A stretch of DNA of 64,000 bases from Calonectria ilicicola (lineage: Eukaryota; Ascomycota; Sordariomycetes; Hypocreales; Nectriaceae): NCBI GenBank assembly GCA_020809705.1, contig CP085828.1:620001-684000 (forward strand), read 5' to 3'. How positions within the stretch are numbered: the stretch's first letter is position 1; every line of letters begins with the position of its first letter. Positions 46,673 to 57,435 of this stretch are shown here, in pieces. Below the pieces are notes generated by a model. It made no database searches. It was not told where the DNA came from and saw only the letters and a program-made list of their open reading frames with translations. Made by a program: the position numbers and the translations under genes.

Positions 46673-48250
46673 TTAGACAAACCCCATCTGATCTAACCTC
46701 TCTGCATAAGCTGCACTAGCTTTCTTAATTACACTCTGGATCACTTCCTCTGCCTTGTCCATGTCATTGAAATTAATCTGTTGCAGGTCAAACTTGTAGA
46801 GTCTTGTAAGGGCATAGAGATCTGCTGAGCTTTCTTCATCTTGCACCAAGCTCACAGTTAGCCCTGTTCGCCCACCCCGACCAGCCCGCGTAACTCGATG
46901 TATAAATTTTGCAGAGTTCACTTCTTCGTTTTGATGAGGCCTTGAGCTTTTAATCGGAGGAATGTCGTAGTTGACGATCATTCCGACAGACTGCGCATTA
47001 ATACCCCGGGCCATGGCGTCATCGGTGAGTAGAACCCTGGACTTTCCCTCCCAGAAATCATCTAAGAGCTCTTTTCTTTGGGTTTGTGAATCTACACTAT
47101 GCAAATTTGATACCTTGTGGTTATCTGCAGTCAGCCGCTGATGGAGCTCTGGGGCATCTTTTGCCTACACACATTAGCATACAGGTCGTCTAAAGAGCGA
47201 GAAGTAAAAGGCTTACCCTAATAAATATGATAGCGGTAGCAATGGTGGCACAACGCCATAACTGCAAAATGCCATGGCATTTGTCTTGTTCGGTGTTGCA
47301 CTTGAAAAACAGTTGCGGGAATCTATATGTTTCTATCTCAGAGCCTGGTGGTTCGATAATATTAGTAGTGCCACCCTGGATAAAGTTCCTTAGATTGCGT
47401 AAAACTTGGTCCGATTTATTCAACAACACAAGAGTCTGGGCAGGCTTGACCATTGCCTTAACTCTAAGGCATAAATCTTTTATGCCTTGGGACATCCACA
47501 TGATGTCATCCGCATCAAAAACGAGGAGTTGAATCTGGTTAACATCGAATCGCCGGCGATTGAGACAATCCTTCAATGTTCCAGGTGTAGAGATGATCAC
47601 GTTTGCCTTAATGGGATCGCAGAATGTAGGTGAACCCGGTAAGACAAGAGCAACATTCAGACCTTTGCAGTAATGACCAATGGCTTTGATGGCTCGCTCA
47701 ATCTCGTATGCCCAGACATGGCCTTGGACAAGGACTATAGCCTGGGCAATATTAGGAAAGCTGCAGTCGATACGAGATAGAATAGCAATGACAAGCGCAG
47801 TCGTCATTCCAGTGCCTGGCTGTGACCGTATCATTAAACTGCGAGGTGGATGGGCAAGCAGGAGAGGAAGAACGTGTTGCTGGATTTTCGAGGGTCGTGT
47901 GAATTTTGAGTCAATGAGACCATCAAAGATAGGATCACATCTATTCGCATAGCGTGTCAGATCGAATCCAAAAGAAGGTCGCACCTGACTTAAAATCTCA
48001 ATTCTCCAAAAGAATTTACCGGGTCTAGAGGAGTAGAATCAGGGCTCGGTAAGTCGAGGTCGTTGGCCTGGGCTTGCAATTTCCCAACCACAACTTTCGA
48101 ACTGGCCAAGGCTCCATTTCCACGGGTTTGGGTAACTTTCTTTCTTTCAGAAACACCCACCGCACTTACAATGGGAGACTTGCCGTCTCGGCTGGATACC
48201 TCAGCCTTATTTTCTGAACTTGTCGAGTTGGTGGGAATCTGCTCTTTCCT
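46673..48250 (-). pseudogene. degenerate DBP5-like DEAD-box helicase
   Basis: Two well-supported exons, about 47984-47217 and 47164-46673 (GTAAGC...TAG intron). They align by pattern with DBP5/DDX19, the mRNA-export helicase at nuclear pores: FTRPSKIQQHVLPLLLAHPP, ILSRID, STPGT, ARGINAQSVGMIVNYDIP and FNDMDKAEEVIQSVIKK. The catalytic motifs are lost: Walker A reads SQPGTGMTT (Lys to Met, codon 47805-47807), motif II FDADD instead of DEAD, motif III NKS instead of SAT, and motif VI HRVTRAGR instead of HRIGRTGR. An N-terminal segment (48018-48250) carries SSKVVVGKLQAQAND but has no in-frame ATG that I can find. Its join to exon 2 would need a 35-nt intron. It is either a pseudogene or an expressed pseudo-enzyme. 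Confidence 0.75.
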
Positions 48251-48484
48251 ACATTATTTAGGGGATATTATGTCCCATGGTTCAAGGTTCAAACATACCC
48301 TATCTCTCCCAGATCATTCCCTTTGGAGACTAAAGAATTTCCAGGTTCACGGAGAGTCTGGTCGCTTGGAACTGACCCTGTTGGGAAACTTATGTAAGCA
48401 CCTACGGTAGTGGCAGGTTAGAAAATAACTGAGGCTCACCTGGATAGTTCACGGTTATATAATAATTATGATGCACTGACTTCC

Positions 48485-49219
48485 CTAGAGACGTGTTAAC
48501 GGCTCTGCTTTTCGCTCAAAGTCTTCAAGTGGCTTGACGAATCCTGGTGGGTGGAAATGTCCATACTCATCAAGAGTCTTACCAAAATTAAAGCCAGGGC
48601 CCCCATTGACATCGCCAGTAATAATATTTTGTCCCCTCTGTAGGTTGATCTGCTGGCCAAGGTCCCCCGCGATCGTCGGGGTTGCAAAATTCTCATCCAT
48701 GCTATCGAACTCCCAGTCTGTCAGGGATGGTTCAATCGTCAAGAGTTCTTCGCTGGCCTTTTTAATGTCATCCAAGTTCTTCCGCGTCACTAGTTTGAAC
48801 TTCTTGCTCGACGATAGGTCCCCCACGCTTTTCAATACGTCTCCCAGGAGATACTCAACACGGCGCGCCTTTTCCCCATGTAGAGCATCTCGATACCAGA
48901 CTTTGGCCTGTACCCAGCTTCCAGCACCTTGATCTTGTCGGAATTTGGTCCCCACCTCATCCAAAATTCCCTTTAGAGTCTTCACATGTGTTTCGCAAAG
49001 TCCAATGGTCGCCAGGACCCGTTTCGTTTGGTCATCGGTAGGACTGGATTTACCAAGTCTGTTGTGGACTTCCTTGAGGACGCCTTTCACAAGAATTAGG
49101 TCCCTTTTGACCTTGTCGAACATCTTAGGGAGGTTTTTAATCTTGTCTATCGTCTTGTAGGCCCATGCAATAGCCTCAGCAATCCCAATAACGGAACCGA
49201 TGACGCTTAGAGGGTCCAT
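48485..49219 (-). CDS. stand-alone SesA-like STAND N-terminal domain protein
   Basis: Single exon, 244 residues from the ATG at 49219, which gives the MDPLSVIGSVIGIAEAIAWAY start typical of fungal NLR (STAND) N-termini. The frame is open further upstream but loses this form. A helical bundle of about 110 residues follows, with LPKMFDKVKRDLILVKGVLK and THVKTLKGILDEVGTK. It fits SesA-like domains (PF17107 type), which in fungi sit before NACHT/NB-ARC modules and act in incompatibility-type cell death signalling. No NTPase or repeat domain follows. The tail after residue 195 is Gly/Asn-rich (GQNIITGDVNGGPGFNFGK), loosely like prion-type motifs used for amyloid signalling. It could be an effector partner of an NLR encoded elsewhere. 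Confidence 0.72.
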   Translation of the reverse strand: MDPLSVIGSVIGIAEAIAWAYKTIDKIKNLPKMFDKVKRDLILVKGVLKEVHNRLGKSSPTDDQTKRVLATIGLCETHVKTLKGILDEVGTKFRQDQGAGSWVQAKVWYRDALHGEKARRVEYLLGDVLKSVGDLSSSKKFKLVTRKNLDDIKKASEELLTIEPSLTDWEFDSMDENFATPTIAGDLGQQINLQRGQNIITGDVNGGPGFNFGKTLDEYGHFHPPGFVKPLEDFERKAEPLTRL

Positions 49220-49531
49220 CCTCTCGAATCCCACCTCAGGAGGCATCCCGAGTTCAGTATTAAGCGACGGAGTTGGACCGTGGGTACGAAACCAACTTGC
49301 TGACTGATAAACGGGCGGGTGCTGTGCTTTGTCGATGGTAGTTGTTGAACCTGCCACATACCAGGGCTTTTCCTCTCTTCTTACATACCCGCCAAGACAA
49401 GTCAAATCACCCTAAGAGCCGCCCTGCAGACGCAGGATGAACGGTACCGATTAGTTATTGGAGGCTTCTGAGCGCCATCTGAGCGCTAATTTTTCAGCGC
49501 AGCCGTGTCGCCAATCATCACCCAGTGGAGC
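49220..49531. promoter_or_regulatory. short divergent promoter
   Basis: 312 bp between the SesA-like start and a possible plus-strand partner. No specific site recognised. Confidence 0.35.
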
Positions 49532-50057
49532 ATGCAGCTCTGTTCAGCTGAAGGCATGTTGGTTTGGCGTTTCGAGCCGACGCGGTCGGTATTGGTCAAA
49601 ACGAGGGAGAAGTATCCATCCGCGCAGCCGCAGGCAGTAATTCAAGACATACTTACGCGCAAGATCGCATCCATGTTTTTTATGTATTTATGTGTGTGTA
49701 TCCCCTTTGAAAGACGACTCTAACTTGGTCGCCCCGAGGCATCTGAGATCTTCAAACGGACCGCAAACCTTACCAATTTTTGCGACGCCCGAAGAAGTCC
49801 GCAGCGTTTTCCACGATGCGACTGAGGTGAAAAATACCCTCATCAGAGTTGCCAAACGATATCTACCTTCACGTATGGGACCCGCGTACACCGGTCTTGT
49901 AGAGGCGTGTCTCAGGGTGCTCGACAGGCCAAGTGGGCTGAGCTCAGAAATTTTAGACTTTTCCAAACTAAATGACAAGGAAAAGGAAGTTGTTTTCAAC
50001 GAGCTTGTTCTATCGTGGTTTCCTTCTCTTGCACAGCGGAGATGCGCAAGTAATTAG
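49532..50057 (+). CDS. possible 153-residue hypothetical protein
   Basis: Tentative two-exon model, 49532-49683 and 49748-50057, with a 64-nt intron (GTATTT, branch CTAAC, CTGAG acceptor). It totals 462 nt. The second exon codes a well-behaved helical segment (VFHDATEVKNTLIRVAKRYL, then SRMGPAYTGLVEACLRVLD) that looks like genuine fungal protein. I recognise no named domain. It is head-to-head with the SesA-like gene, so a functional pair is possible. It could also be the remnant of a longer gene. Confidence 0.4.
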
Positions 50058-50897
50058 GGGTGATTTTTTTCCATCCATGCAATGAGAAAACTCCTTGATA
50101 AATAGCCCAGGAACGAGCCTTACTTACATAAATTGATACACACGCATTCGAATCATGGCCAAAATTAGTTGTATCTGCCACCGTTGTGGCTTTGGAGCTC
50201 CCTCTTAGTCGAGCCCAAGATTTACCAAAAACACTCGCATTATCGCACCTCGAATTAGAACATATTGAACCTGCGGTTTACTCTACAATGTATTACTAGT
50301 GACGATTGACGTACATAGGTTTTCATAACAGAAGGTCACTGTCAAAGTTTACGGGGCTTTTGCAACCGCGAATTTAAAGTTATTAGAAGGTAGAAGGGAT
50401 AGTGAACCAGAGACCTAAGAATGGATATAAGTTGATGGGTATTTTATCTCTCCGGCCCCCAACGGGCTATCAACCATAATAAGATCAAAGATATTGAATG
50501 AGATCATCATTATCTCAGCCCATTCATGCCGTATTATCCCCCCTCATTTTACCCCCGGGATGTTCGATGCTTACTCACGAGGACCAACGCGTGACTTTAT
50601 CTGTCATGGCGCTCTTATTTCTGACATGATGGGTCTTGTATGGAATTTTGTTTAATTCAACGAAAGATCTACACGCTTCCCTTGACCATCTATTCTAACA
50701 ACTTAAAAGCAATTATCCAACCGCCCTTATACCCGCTGATGTGTTATCTGCAAATCTGTTCCCCCCCTTGTCCGCTCTGTCTTTCAACAATTTTTTTGAG
50801 CAACTTTCCTCTCTCTCTTGTTTCATTAGATGTAAGTCATTTCATTATCATTCAGTACCCACGACCGCCCCACTTCTCCAATGTTTACCCCCGCCGC
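50058..50897. other. convergent intergenic region
   Basis: 3' flanks of the hypothetical gene and the branched-chain aminotransferase. No gene supported. Confidence 0.5.
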
Positions 50898-52132
50898 TTA
50901 CTCGAGAGCAGCGAGCTTCAGGTCCTCCTCGTTGACGACGGTGCGCCAGCCGAAGGGGTCGTCGAGCTTGCCACGCTGAATACCCTGGAGAGTGGTGATG
51001 AGCTTCTGGAAGCAAGGGCCACCCTCAGGCTGGTCATCGGGCATGTAAGTGTTGACCTTCTCCTCGCCGTTGATGCGGCGGGTGATGGAACGGATGGGGC
51101 ACAGAGCGACAGCAGTACCGGCAGCCATAACTTCGGTGAAGTTGTCGAGCTCGGTGTACTTGATCTGGCGCTTCTCGAGCTTCCAACCAAAGTGAACAGC
51201 CAGCTCAGTGACACTGCGGCTAGTAACACTGTCGATAACGCACTTGGAGTCGGGCACAGCCATGGTGATCTCGTCACCGTTGACAGTGACACCGATGAAG
51301 CCGCTGGTGCTGAACTCGTCAATGTCCTCGTGGCGCTCGCTGTCCAGGTGCAGGGTGGTGCCGTAGCCGTCGGCCTTGGCCTTGTCACTCCATCGCAGCA
51401 CGGGGGCGTAGTTGCCGCCGAGCTTAGCGTTTCCGGTGCCGTTGGGGGCGGCGCGGTCGAAATCCTCGAGGATCAGGGCCTTGACGGGGGCAACACCGTG
51501 GTAGGCGCCCGAGGGGACGACGAAGAGGCAGTAGGTGTACTCCTCACACTGGGTCAACGGCAGGTGGCCGCTGGAGCCGAACATGATGGGGCGCATGTAC
51601 ATGGCGCCGCCGCTGGCGTGGGGGGGCACGAACTCGGCGTTGAGGGCGACGGCGGCGCGGCAGGTCTCGAGGAACAGGTCCACGGGCATCGGGGGCATGG
51701 ATGCGACGTTGGCCGAGTGCTGCAGGCGCTGGCCGTTGCGCTCGGGGCGGAAGATGGTGATGGACTTGTCGTCGGGGGTGCGGAAGGCCTTGAGGCCCTC
51801 AAAGGCCTGCTGGCCATAGTTGAGAGCGGGCGACAGGCCGTGGACCTTGACGAAGGGGTCCTTGACGAAGCGGAGGGGACCCCATGTTCCGGTGGATTTG
51901 GTGTAGGTGGTTTGGACGTGGCCGTTGACTGTACGCAAACGACGATGGATCAGCACAAGCTCCAGCGGGTCATGATGGGGCTTGGAATGCATGCATCTAT
52001 GTATGGTTTGCATAGCACAGCATAGCACACATGGCATAGCATTCACTCCAGTTTCAACATACCTTCCTGGATCGCAAAGGCCAGGTTGGACCAGTCAACC
52101 TTATCGGTCGGGGGAGGAGGGAAAGCAGCCAT
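50898..52132 (-). CDS. branched-chain amino acid aminotransferase
   Basis: Two exons, 52132-52063 and 51928-50898, separated by a 134-nt GTATGT...CAG intron, giving 366 residues. It is a fold-type-IV PLP enzyme: WGPLRFVKDPFVKVHGLSPA, LNYGQQAFEGLKAFR, RPERNGQRLQHSA, SGGAMYMRPIMFGSSG, then GTGNAKLGGNYAP with the PLP lysine, TSGFIGV, and ELDNFTEVMAAGTAVALCPI. It transfers amino groups between Leu/Ile/Val and 2-oxoglutarate. It lacks a clear mitochondrial presequence (MAAFPPPPTDKVDWSNLAF), so it is probably the cytosolic isoform. Its very high GC at third positions indicates strong expression. That bias also opens a long meaningless frame on the opposite strand. A Gcn4/CPC1-type site lies in the promoter. 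Confidence 0.96.
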
Positions 52133-52339
52133 GGCGAAGGTAGTCGTGTCGTCTAAGGAAACGTGATGACGATAAACACTGCAGAACAAGAAGCAAGCAA
52201 GGGCAAAACACGGCGGCGAAGAAGAGTGACGGGTATCAATTGCTCAAGTCAAGACTGCTCTGCGCTTGGCGACGTCGCCGAATATAAGTAGCACACAATC
52301 CTGACCGCAATTTTAAGGTTTCCCTCGCATCACGGCCTT

Positions 52340-52346
52340 TGACTCA
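52340..52346 (+). promoter_or_regulatory. TGACTCA, cross-pathway-control (Gcn4/CPC1) site
   Basis: Perfect palindromic Gcn4/CPC1 target about 208 bp upstream of the aminotransferase start codon. It fits induction of an amino acid gene under amino acid starvation. Binding is inferred. Confidence 0.55.
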
Positions 52347-53284
52347 GCAAAATCAAGCCGCTTCGCATCCTCCCTCCTTCATAAGCATAAGCTCGCCGCC
52401 GCAAGATTAAAAACCCCGCCTCGCCGATGTCGCTGGGCAGTAGTCCCCTGCCGCCGCGGGGTTGGGCTGGAAAGCTGCACTGTCACTGTCGTGCGCGCCA
52501 CCCACCGCCCAGCAAGGTTTCGACAGCGGTCCGGCACGTGGGAAGTGCCCTGGAAACTCAGACCTGGACGCCCTGGATATCCGCTACTTCCCATTGGCCC
52601 AGCGCCTATCAAGCCTCGGTAAGCCTCCTGACTGGTTCCCCCTCGCGGGGCAGCCTTGTCCTCCCGAATCTCCGGCGAACTCTTTTGCAGGCAATAATTC
52701 CTAGTGTGTCGCAGGCCGAGAATCCCGCCTCCATCATTTTGAAACTTGCTGCTGCGATGCACGAAAGCCTGTTGGTCCTGGGGGCCATTGAAAGGATTGA
52801 TTACCTTTGCCTCAAACAATCTTACAATCGCAAGGTCAAGCCTGGTTCAATACAAAACAAGGAAGTGGCAAAAAAGGAAACAATATGAAAAGCAGTGAGA
52901 CAAAAGAGAGACAAAGAGACAATGATGCAATGATGTAAAACGCCGACTGAGACTGAATACGCGGATGCAGTCAATCTATCCCATCTCTTGATCTCTTGGC
53001 CCGAGGCATAACGCCGTGCCGGCGCAGCCTCTCCCGCCGCGCCGAACCAAGGGCTAAAAATACCGTACGAGATAAACGACATCTAAACTAGATTACACGC
53101 GATATATTTAGCGAGCTTGCCAATAGCACGAACGAATTGAAGGATCCCAACAATCGGGATCAGCCCGTTGGAAGGAGCTTTACGTGTGCCGTCTTACGTG
53201 AACCGCCGTCGGGCTCCTCGATAAAAAAGAAAAAAGTGGGGGAGCGGATTGCTCGCATTTGAAAGCCCGGCGTTAAGTGAAATA

Positions 53285-53301
53285 ACACACACACACACAC
53301 A
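53285..53301 (+). repeat. (AC)n microsatellite
   Basis: Eight uninterrupted AC units. Confidence 0.85.
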
Positions 53302-54278
53302 TACAGCTGAAAAGCCAGGAATCGGGAATAGTGTCTTAATTTTCGGAAGCTGCGGGCATTTTTAAATAAAGAAACGGTCGATGGCGGAATATTCTGGGTC
53401 CCGCCTAAGCTTTCTTTGGCTCCTTCGTGGCTGGTGTCAAGAAGCAGAGTCAACCAACTAAACTAGAAGAGGAAAGTAACTGGGTTCCAGACGACAGAGG
53501 CATGAAAAGGCTAAAAACGACGCCAATCAATCCATGCAATTAACGACGAGGCGAAGGGGTGGACATGGTAGAACCTATCTTCTGTTTTACGAGAAAGCAA
53601 CAAGTGGTCAGGCTTGCTTGCATCTGAGACAAGCCAAAAAAGCCACATCTCGCTCTCTTGTGTCTCGGTTCTTCCGAACAAGCGAACCCGAAACTCAATA
53701 GCAAGACAACGCACAACTCAACACGCAACACACAACACACAGACGCAACGCAGTGAAACAAGAAGGCTTTGAACCTTGTAAAGTGAGAACTCCAATTAAT
53801 CGTCTATAAACATAAGAGGTCTTGTCCGAGCATTACTGTGCTTCATGCCTCATCTTTTTTAGTCTCATGTCATTGTGTCTGTATCTGTATCGCTACCATG
53901 AGAAAAATGCACACTGCTAAAGGCAAAAGCAAAGCAAAGCAAAAAGTAAAAGCAATACACTAGAAAAGAGCAACCAAGCAGCAATATGTCCATCCCTTTG
54001 TTTCGCGTGGGCTTCGGCCCTCCGTCATGGAAAGCACTCTTCTTTTTCTCCAGTTTTCATTCCTCAAAAAAAGACATAAAAATGATATCAAAAAAATAAT
54101 GGATCCCCAGATCGTCAATAACACAAGAAAATGAATGTTAAACGCGCCCAATGTTCCAAAGACATGAAAAAGAAAAAGTGGAGAGTCATGACAGAATACG
54201 AGGGTATTCGTGAATAAGCGGCTCTGATCGTAGCCGCCATGCAAGCAGGGGGGTGGGAGCCGAGCGATTTCGGCGCAT

Positions 54279-54307
54279 GTGTGTGTGAGTGTGTGTGTGT
54301 GTGTGTG
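54279..54307 (+). repeat. (GT)n microsatellite
   Basis: GT dinucleotides over about 29 bp with one GA interruption. Confidence 0.85.
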
Positions 54308-54518
54308 CTGTGTACTGGTGAGAGTGGTGTGTGTAGTCGGGAAATTTCAAGTACTATATGTTCGGGCGCGTTTCTCTTGGGGGAGGTTTCATAAACGAGG
54401 GTTTAGCTCCCTTGAGGATTCCCATCCCTGTGCCTGATCCTGCGCCTGCGGGCCAGGCACCCGCAGCATATAAACAGGCCATGACATAAAACGCCATGAG
54501 GCCAGCGTATGTCTCTAG

Positions 54519-57435
54519 TCAGGCAATAGCGGACAGTCGCTGGAGGCAAGACAAAACACCTGAGTCAATGTTAGCAATCATTGTCCATCAATTCAATTGG
54601 GTTAAGAGTACTCACCACTGACACCCTGCGTCAACGTGGCCGTCGCCTCAGTGTTTCGGTTACCAAGGCTGACTGTAACGACGTTCTTAACGGTGCCGTC
54701 GTCTTGAAGCTTGTTGGCCCACTTAAAGACCTTCTCATCCTCACGACCATCACCGATAACCATCAGGAAGTCCACGGGGTCAGTATGAGTTTCGTCAGGG
54801 CCCATGTGTCCCTTCAAGTTCTCAAACACCTTGCGAGCAGCGCCCTTCTTGGTCCAGTCGATGGCCTCGACGACAATGCAGCCGTCCAGGGGAATGGCGT
54901 GTACTCGCTGAGCCTCACAGGCGTCGTTCACGTGGCTCGCACAGTCTGAAGCCTGTCGCGCAGCGGATTCGTAGTCTTCGGCGCTCTTGTAGTGGAAGAT
55001 CAAACTGCATCGGCGCTCCTCGATCTCGGCTCCGGGGGTTCGCTCGAGGTAATACGTCATAATGGGCTTGACTGCGTCCTTCCAATCCCTGACCTGGTCC
55101 AGGTTCGCTCTCTCGACCCACTTGTCGGCGCCCGTCTCCCGGACAAAGCAACCGTTCTCCGCAATTAGGCCAAGGTTGGGAACACGGCGGAAGACACGAT
55201 CCAGTTCCTCGGGGCGGCGACCAGACATGACATAGACGGTGTTGCGCTCGTCGAGGAGCAGGTCGTTGAGCACATCCAGGGTGCGCTGAGGGCTGATGGG
55301 GATGATTTGGTTGACGGGGCCCCAGCTGACGAGGGTGCCTTCGTAGTCGACAATAAACAGTCGACGCTTGGCCTTTCGGTACTTGTCGGAGAGAGCCTGG
55401 ATCGACAATCGGGGCACAGACGTCTGATCTCGCTTGTGCTGCTCCTCATAGACAACGTCAAGGCGGGTAAGGAACTCAGAGAACCAGTGAGATCCGGTGT
55501 GGCTTGTAACACGAGCATGCAACTTCATCCAGCGGTCCTCCTTCTCCTCATCACCCATCTCAAGTGCCTGCTTGATGGCATTGGCGCACTGGCGGTAGTC
55601 CCAGGGGTTCACAGAGAGCTCGTTCTTGTTGAACAGAGATGAAGTACCAGTAAACTCGGACAGGATAAGAGATCCGTGCTTCTTCTCGGGGAAAAGGTTG
55701 CCGTCCTGGCAAAAAAGGTATTCGTGGGACGTCAGGTTCATGCCCTCGCGCTGGCTGGTAATCATAAGGGCATCGGCAATCGTGAGCAGAGCAAGATACT
55801 GAGCATAGTCAATATCCTGCTTGAGATACACGACTGGCTGGTACGCAAGGTTGGCCCAGGACGAGTTAACACGGGTGACAATGTCGGAGACGGTGGCCTC
55901 AAGGTCGCTCTTCTCGCTAGACGACAAGGCAACCTGGATCAACACAGTGTTTTCGCGCCACTGTGGGTTCTTGTTGAGGAACAACTCGTACGACAATAGC
56001 TTCTGACGCACACCACGAACATGGTCCAGCTTGTCTCGAGCGACAATAAGCTTCTTACCCTTGTAGCGTTCCTGCATGATCGACAGCCACTTTGAAACTT
56101 CCTCATCGGCCAGGTGTTCGCGCAGGCTGATTGGGTCAATGCCAATTGGCAGGTGAATGACATCAACAAAGCGGTCCTCCAACTGCAGGCCATCGGGAGT
56201 CGCCTCAGCGCTGAGGATGCGGCTGCAAGTCTGCAAAAAGTGGCGAGTGTACTCGTGGATCTGGAAACCGACCAGGTTGGCACCCAGAATGCCCTCGAGA
56301 AGCTCCTTTCGGACGGCGAGGCATCGGAAAACCTCGGACGAGGGGAAGGCGACGTGGAGGAAGAAGCCAATCTTGGCATCGGGAAGCTTCTTGCGGATCA
56401 TGCCGGGCACAAGGAGCAGGTGGTAGTCATGGATCCAGATGACGTCGCCACGCTTCCAGTTTTGGACAATTCGGTCGGCAAAGGCCTGGTTGACATTGAC
56501 GTAGTACTTCCACGAGTGGTCCTCGTACGCCTTGCTCTTCGGGTTGTCAGGGATCTGGTAGTGGAAGACGGGCCAGAGGATGTGCTTGCAGAAGTGGGCG
56601 TAGTGGCCGTCAAAGTCCTTGTCGGAGCAGAAGACGGTAAGCATGTTGTGTTCTGTCGCCAATGTGTCCTCAATGTCCTGTTTCTGCTGGGTGCCCTCGA
56701 GGGCATCCGTCGGCATTCCCAAGGTTCCAACCCAAGTGTAGTCCTCCAGCTTGCCGTCGCGGGCAGCGGCCTCGGCGGCATTGCGCAGGCCACCGTTGCC
56801 CTGGTCGGCACTCACCACCCTCCAGTTCGCCGAGGCAAACACGCGATCGTGGCTCTCGCTTCTAACAAGAGGCCTGGGCTGAATGACTCCCTGGCGGCCC
56901 AGCTCGCGAGCCTTTTGCATTAGCCGGCTGTGCTCTGCAATGGCCGCGGGCGGCGGCGAGTTGGCGCGCAACTTGGGCTGATTTGCGCGGCTCCCCCAAT
57001 CGCGGACCTCTTCCTCGTTACCCGAATTGAAGGCTGGGGGGAATTGAATGCGGAAGCCATCTTCGTTAGAGTAGAGATCTGGTGATTCGGGCTCGTCTAC
57101 CGGGGTGTGGGGTGGGGTGAGGTTATCTTGATTTGAGAAGAGACTGGGCTGGCGCTCAGGCTCCTTGATGGCCTTGGGAGGCTTGGGCACTGAGGTGGTG
57201 GTCTTGGTTCGACGTCGGCTGGGTTCAGCGCCTCGGGGAGGAGTGCCGGGGAGGTTGAAGTGAACAGTCTTGGGGAGGAATCTGTTGTCGCATTAGCACA
57301 AGGTGGGGAGGGCGAGGCGAGGCGAGACGAGACGAGAGACGTTTGCCACGAGCAAGACTGCTCAGCGCAAACGGTCCGCCGGGAGGGGAAAAGGGAGTCG
57401 AGGACGGCTTACAGTGAGCACACAAAGACGGTCAT
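54519..57435 (-). CDS. trehalose-6-phosphate synthase complex subunit, TPS3/TSL1-like
   Basis: Three exons: 57435-57413, 57281-54616 and 54559-54519. They total 2730 nt, or 909 residues. The 23-nt first exon and 41-nt last exon were found from GTAAGC and GTGAGT donors. They restore the family N-terminus MTVFVCSLFLPKTVHF and the C-terminal GVSGVLS. The middle is a GT20 glycosyltransferase domain (WVGTLGMP, VIWIHDYHLLLVP, GFFLHVAFPSSEVFR, HLPIGIDP, EGMNLTSHEYLF). A C-terminal HAD phosphatase-like domain follows. Its motif I is DYEGTLVSWGP, where active trehalose-6-phosphatases have DxDGT; YVMSGRR and GDGREDEKVF are retained. The Asp-to-Glu change points to a regulatory subunit of the cytosolic trehalose complex rather than the TPS2 phosphatase. 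Weak residual activity is not excluded. Confidence 0.9.
57311..57336 (+). repeat. (GGCGA/GACGA)n pentanucleotide repeat in intron 1 of the trehalose gene
   Basis: About five purine-rich five-base units just inside the first intron. Confidence 0.7.

Larger units (their letters stand above)
52133..54518. other. 2.4-kb intergenic region
   Basis: Promoter of the branched-chain aminotransferase and the 3' flank of the trehalose gene. AC and GT microsatellites are listed separately. Short frames show no domains; I see no gene. Confidence 0.5.

Noticed and set aside
50640..52025. 461-codon open frame on the plus strand
   Set aside because: It lies opposite the branched-chain aminotransferase and is open only because of that gene's extreme third-position GC. 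The translation is low-complexity Val/Gly/Ala/Glu without a domain.
56114..56923. 269-codon plus-strand frame
   Set aside because: Antisense shadow of the trehalose subunit gene, with the same compositional cause.
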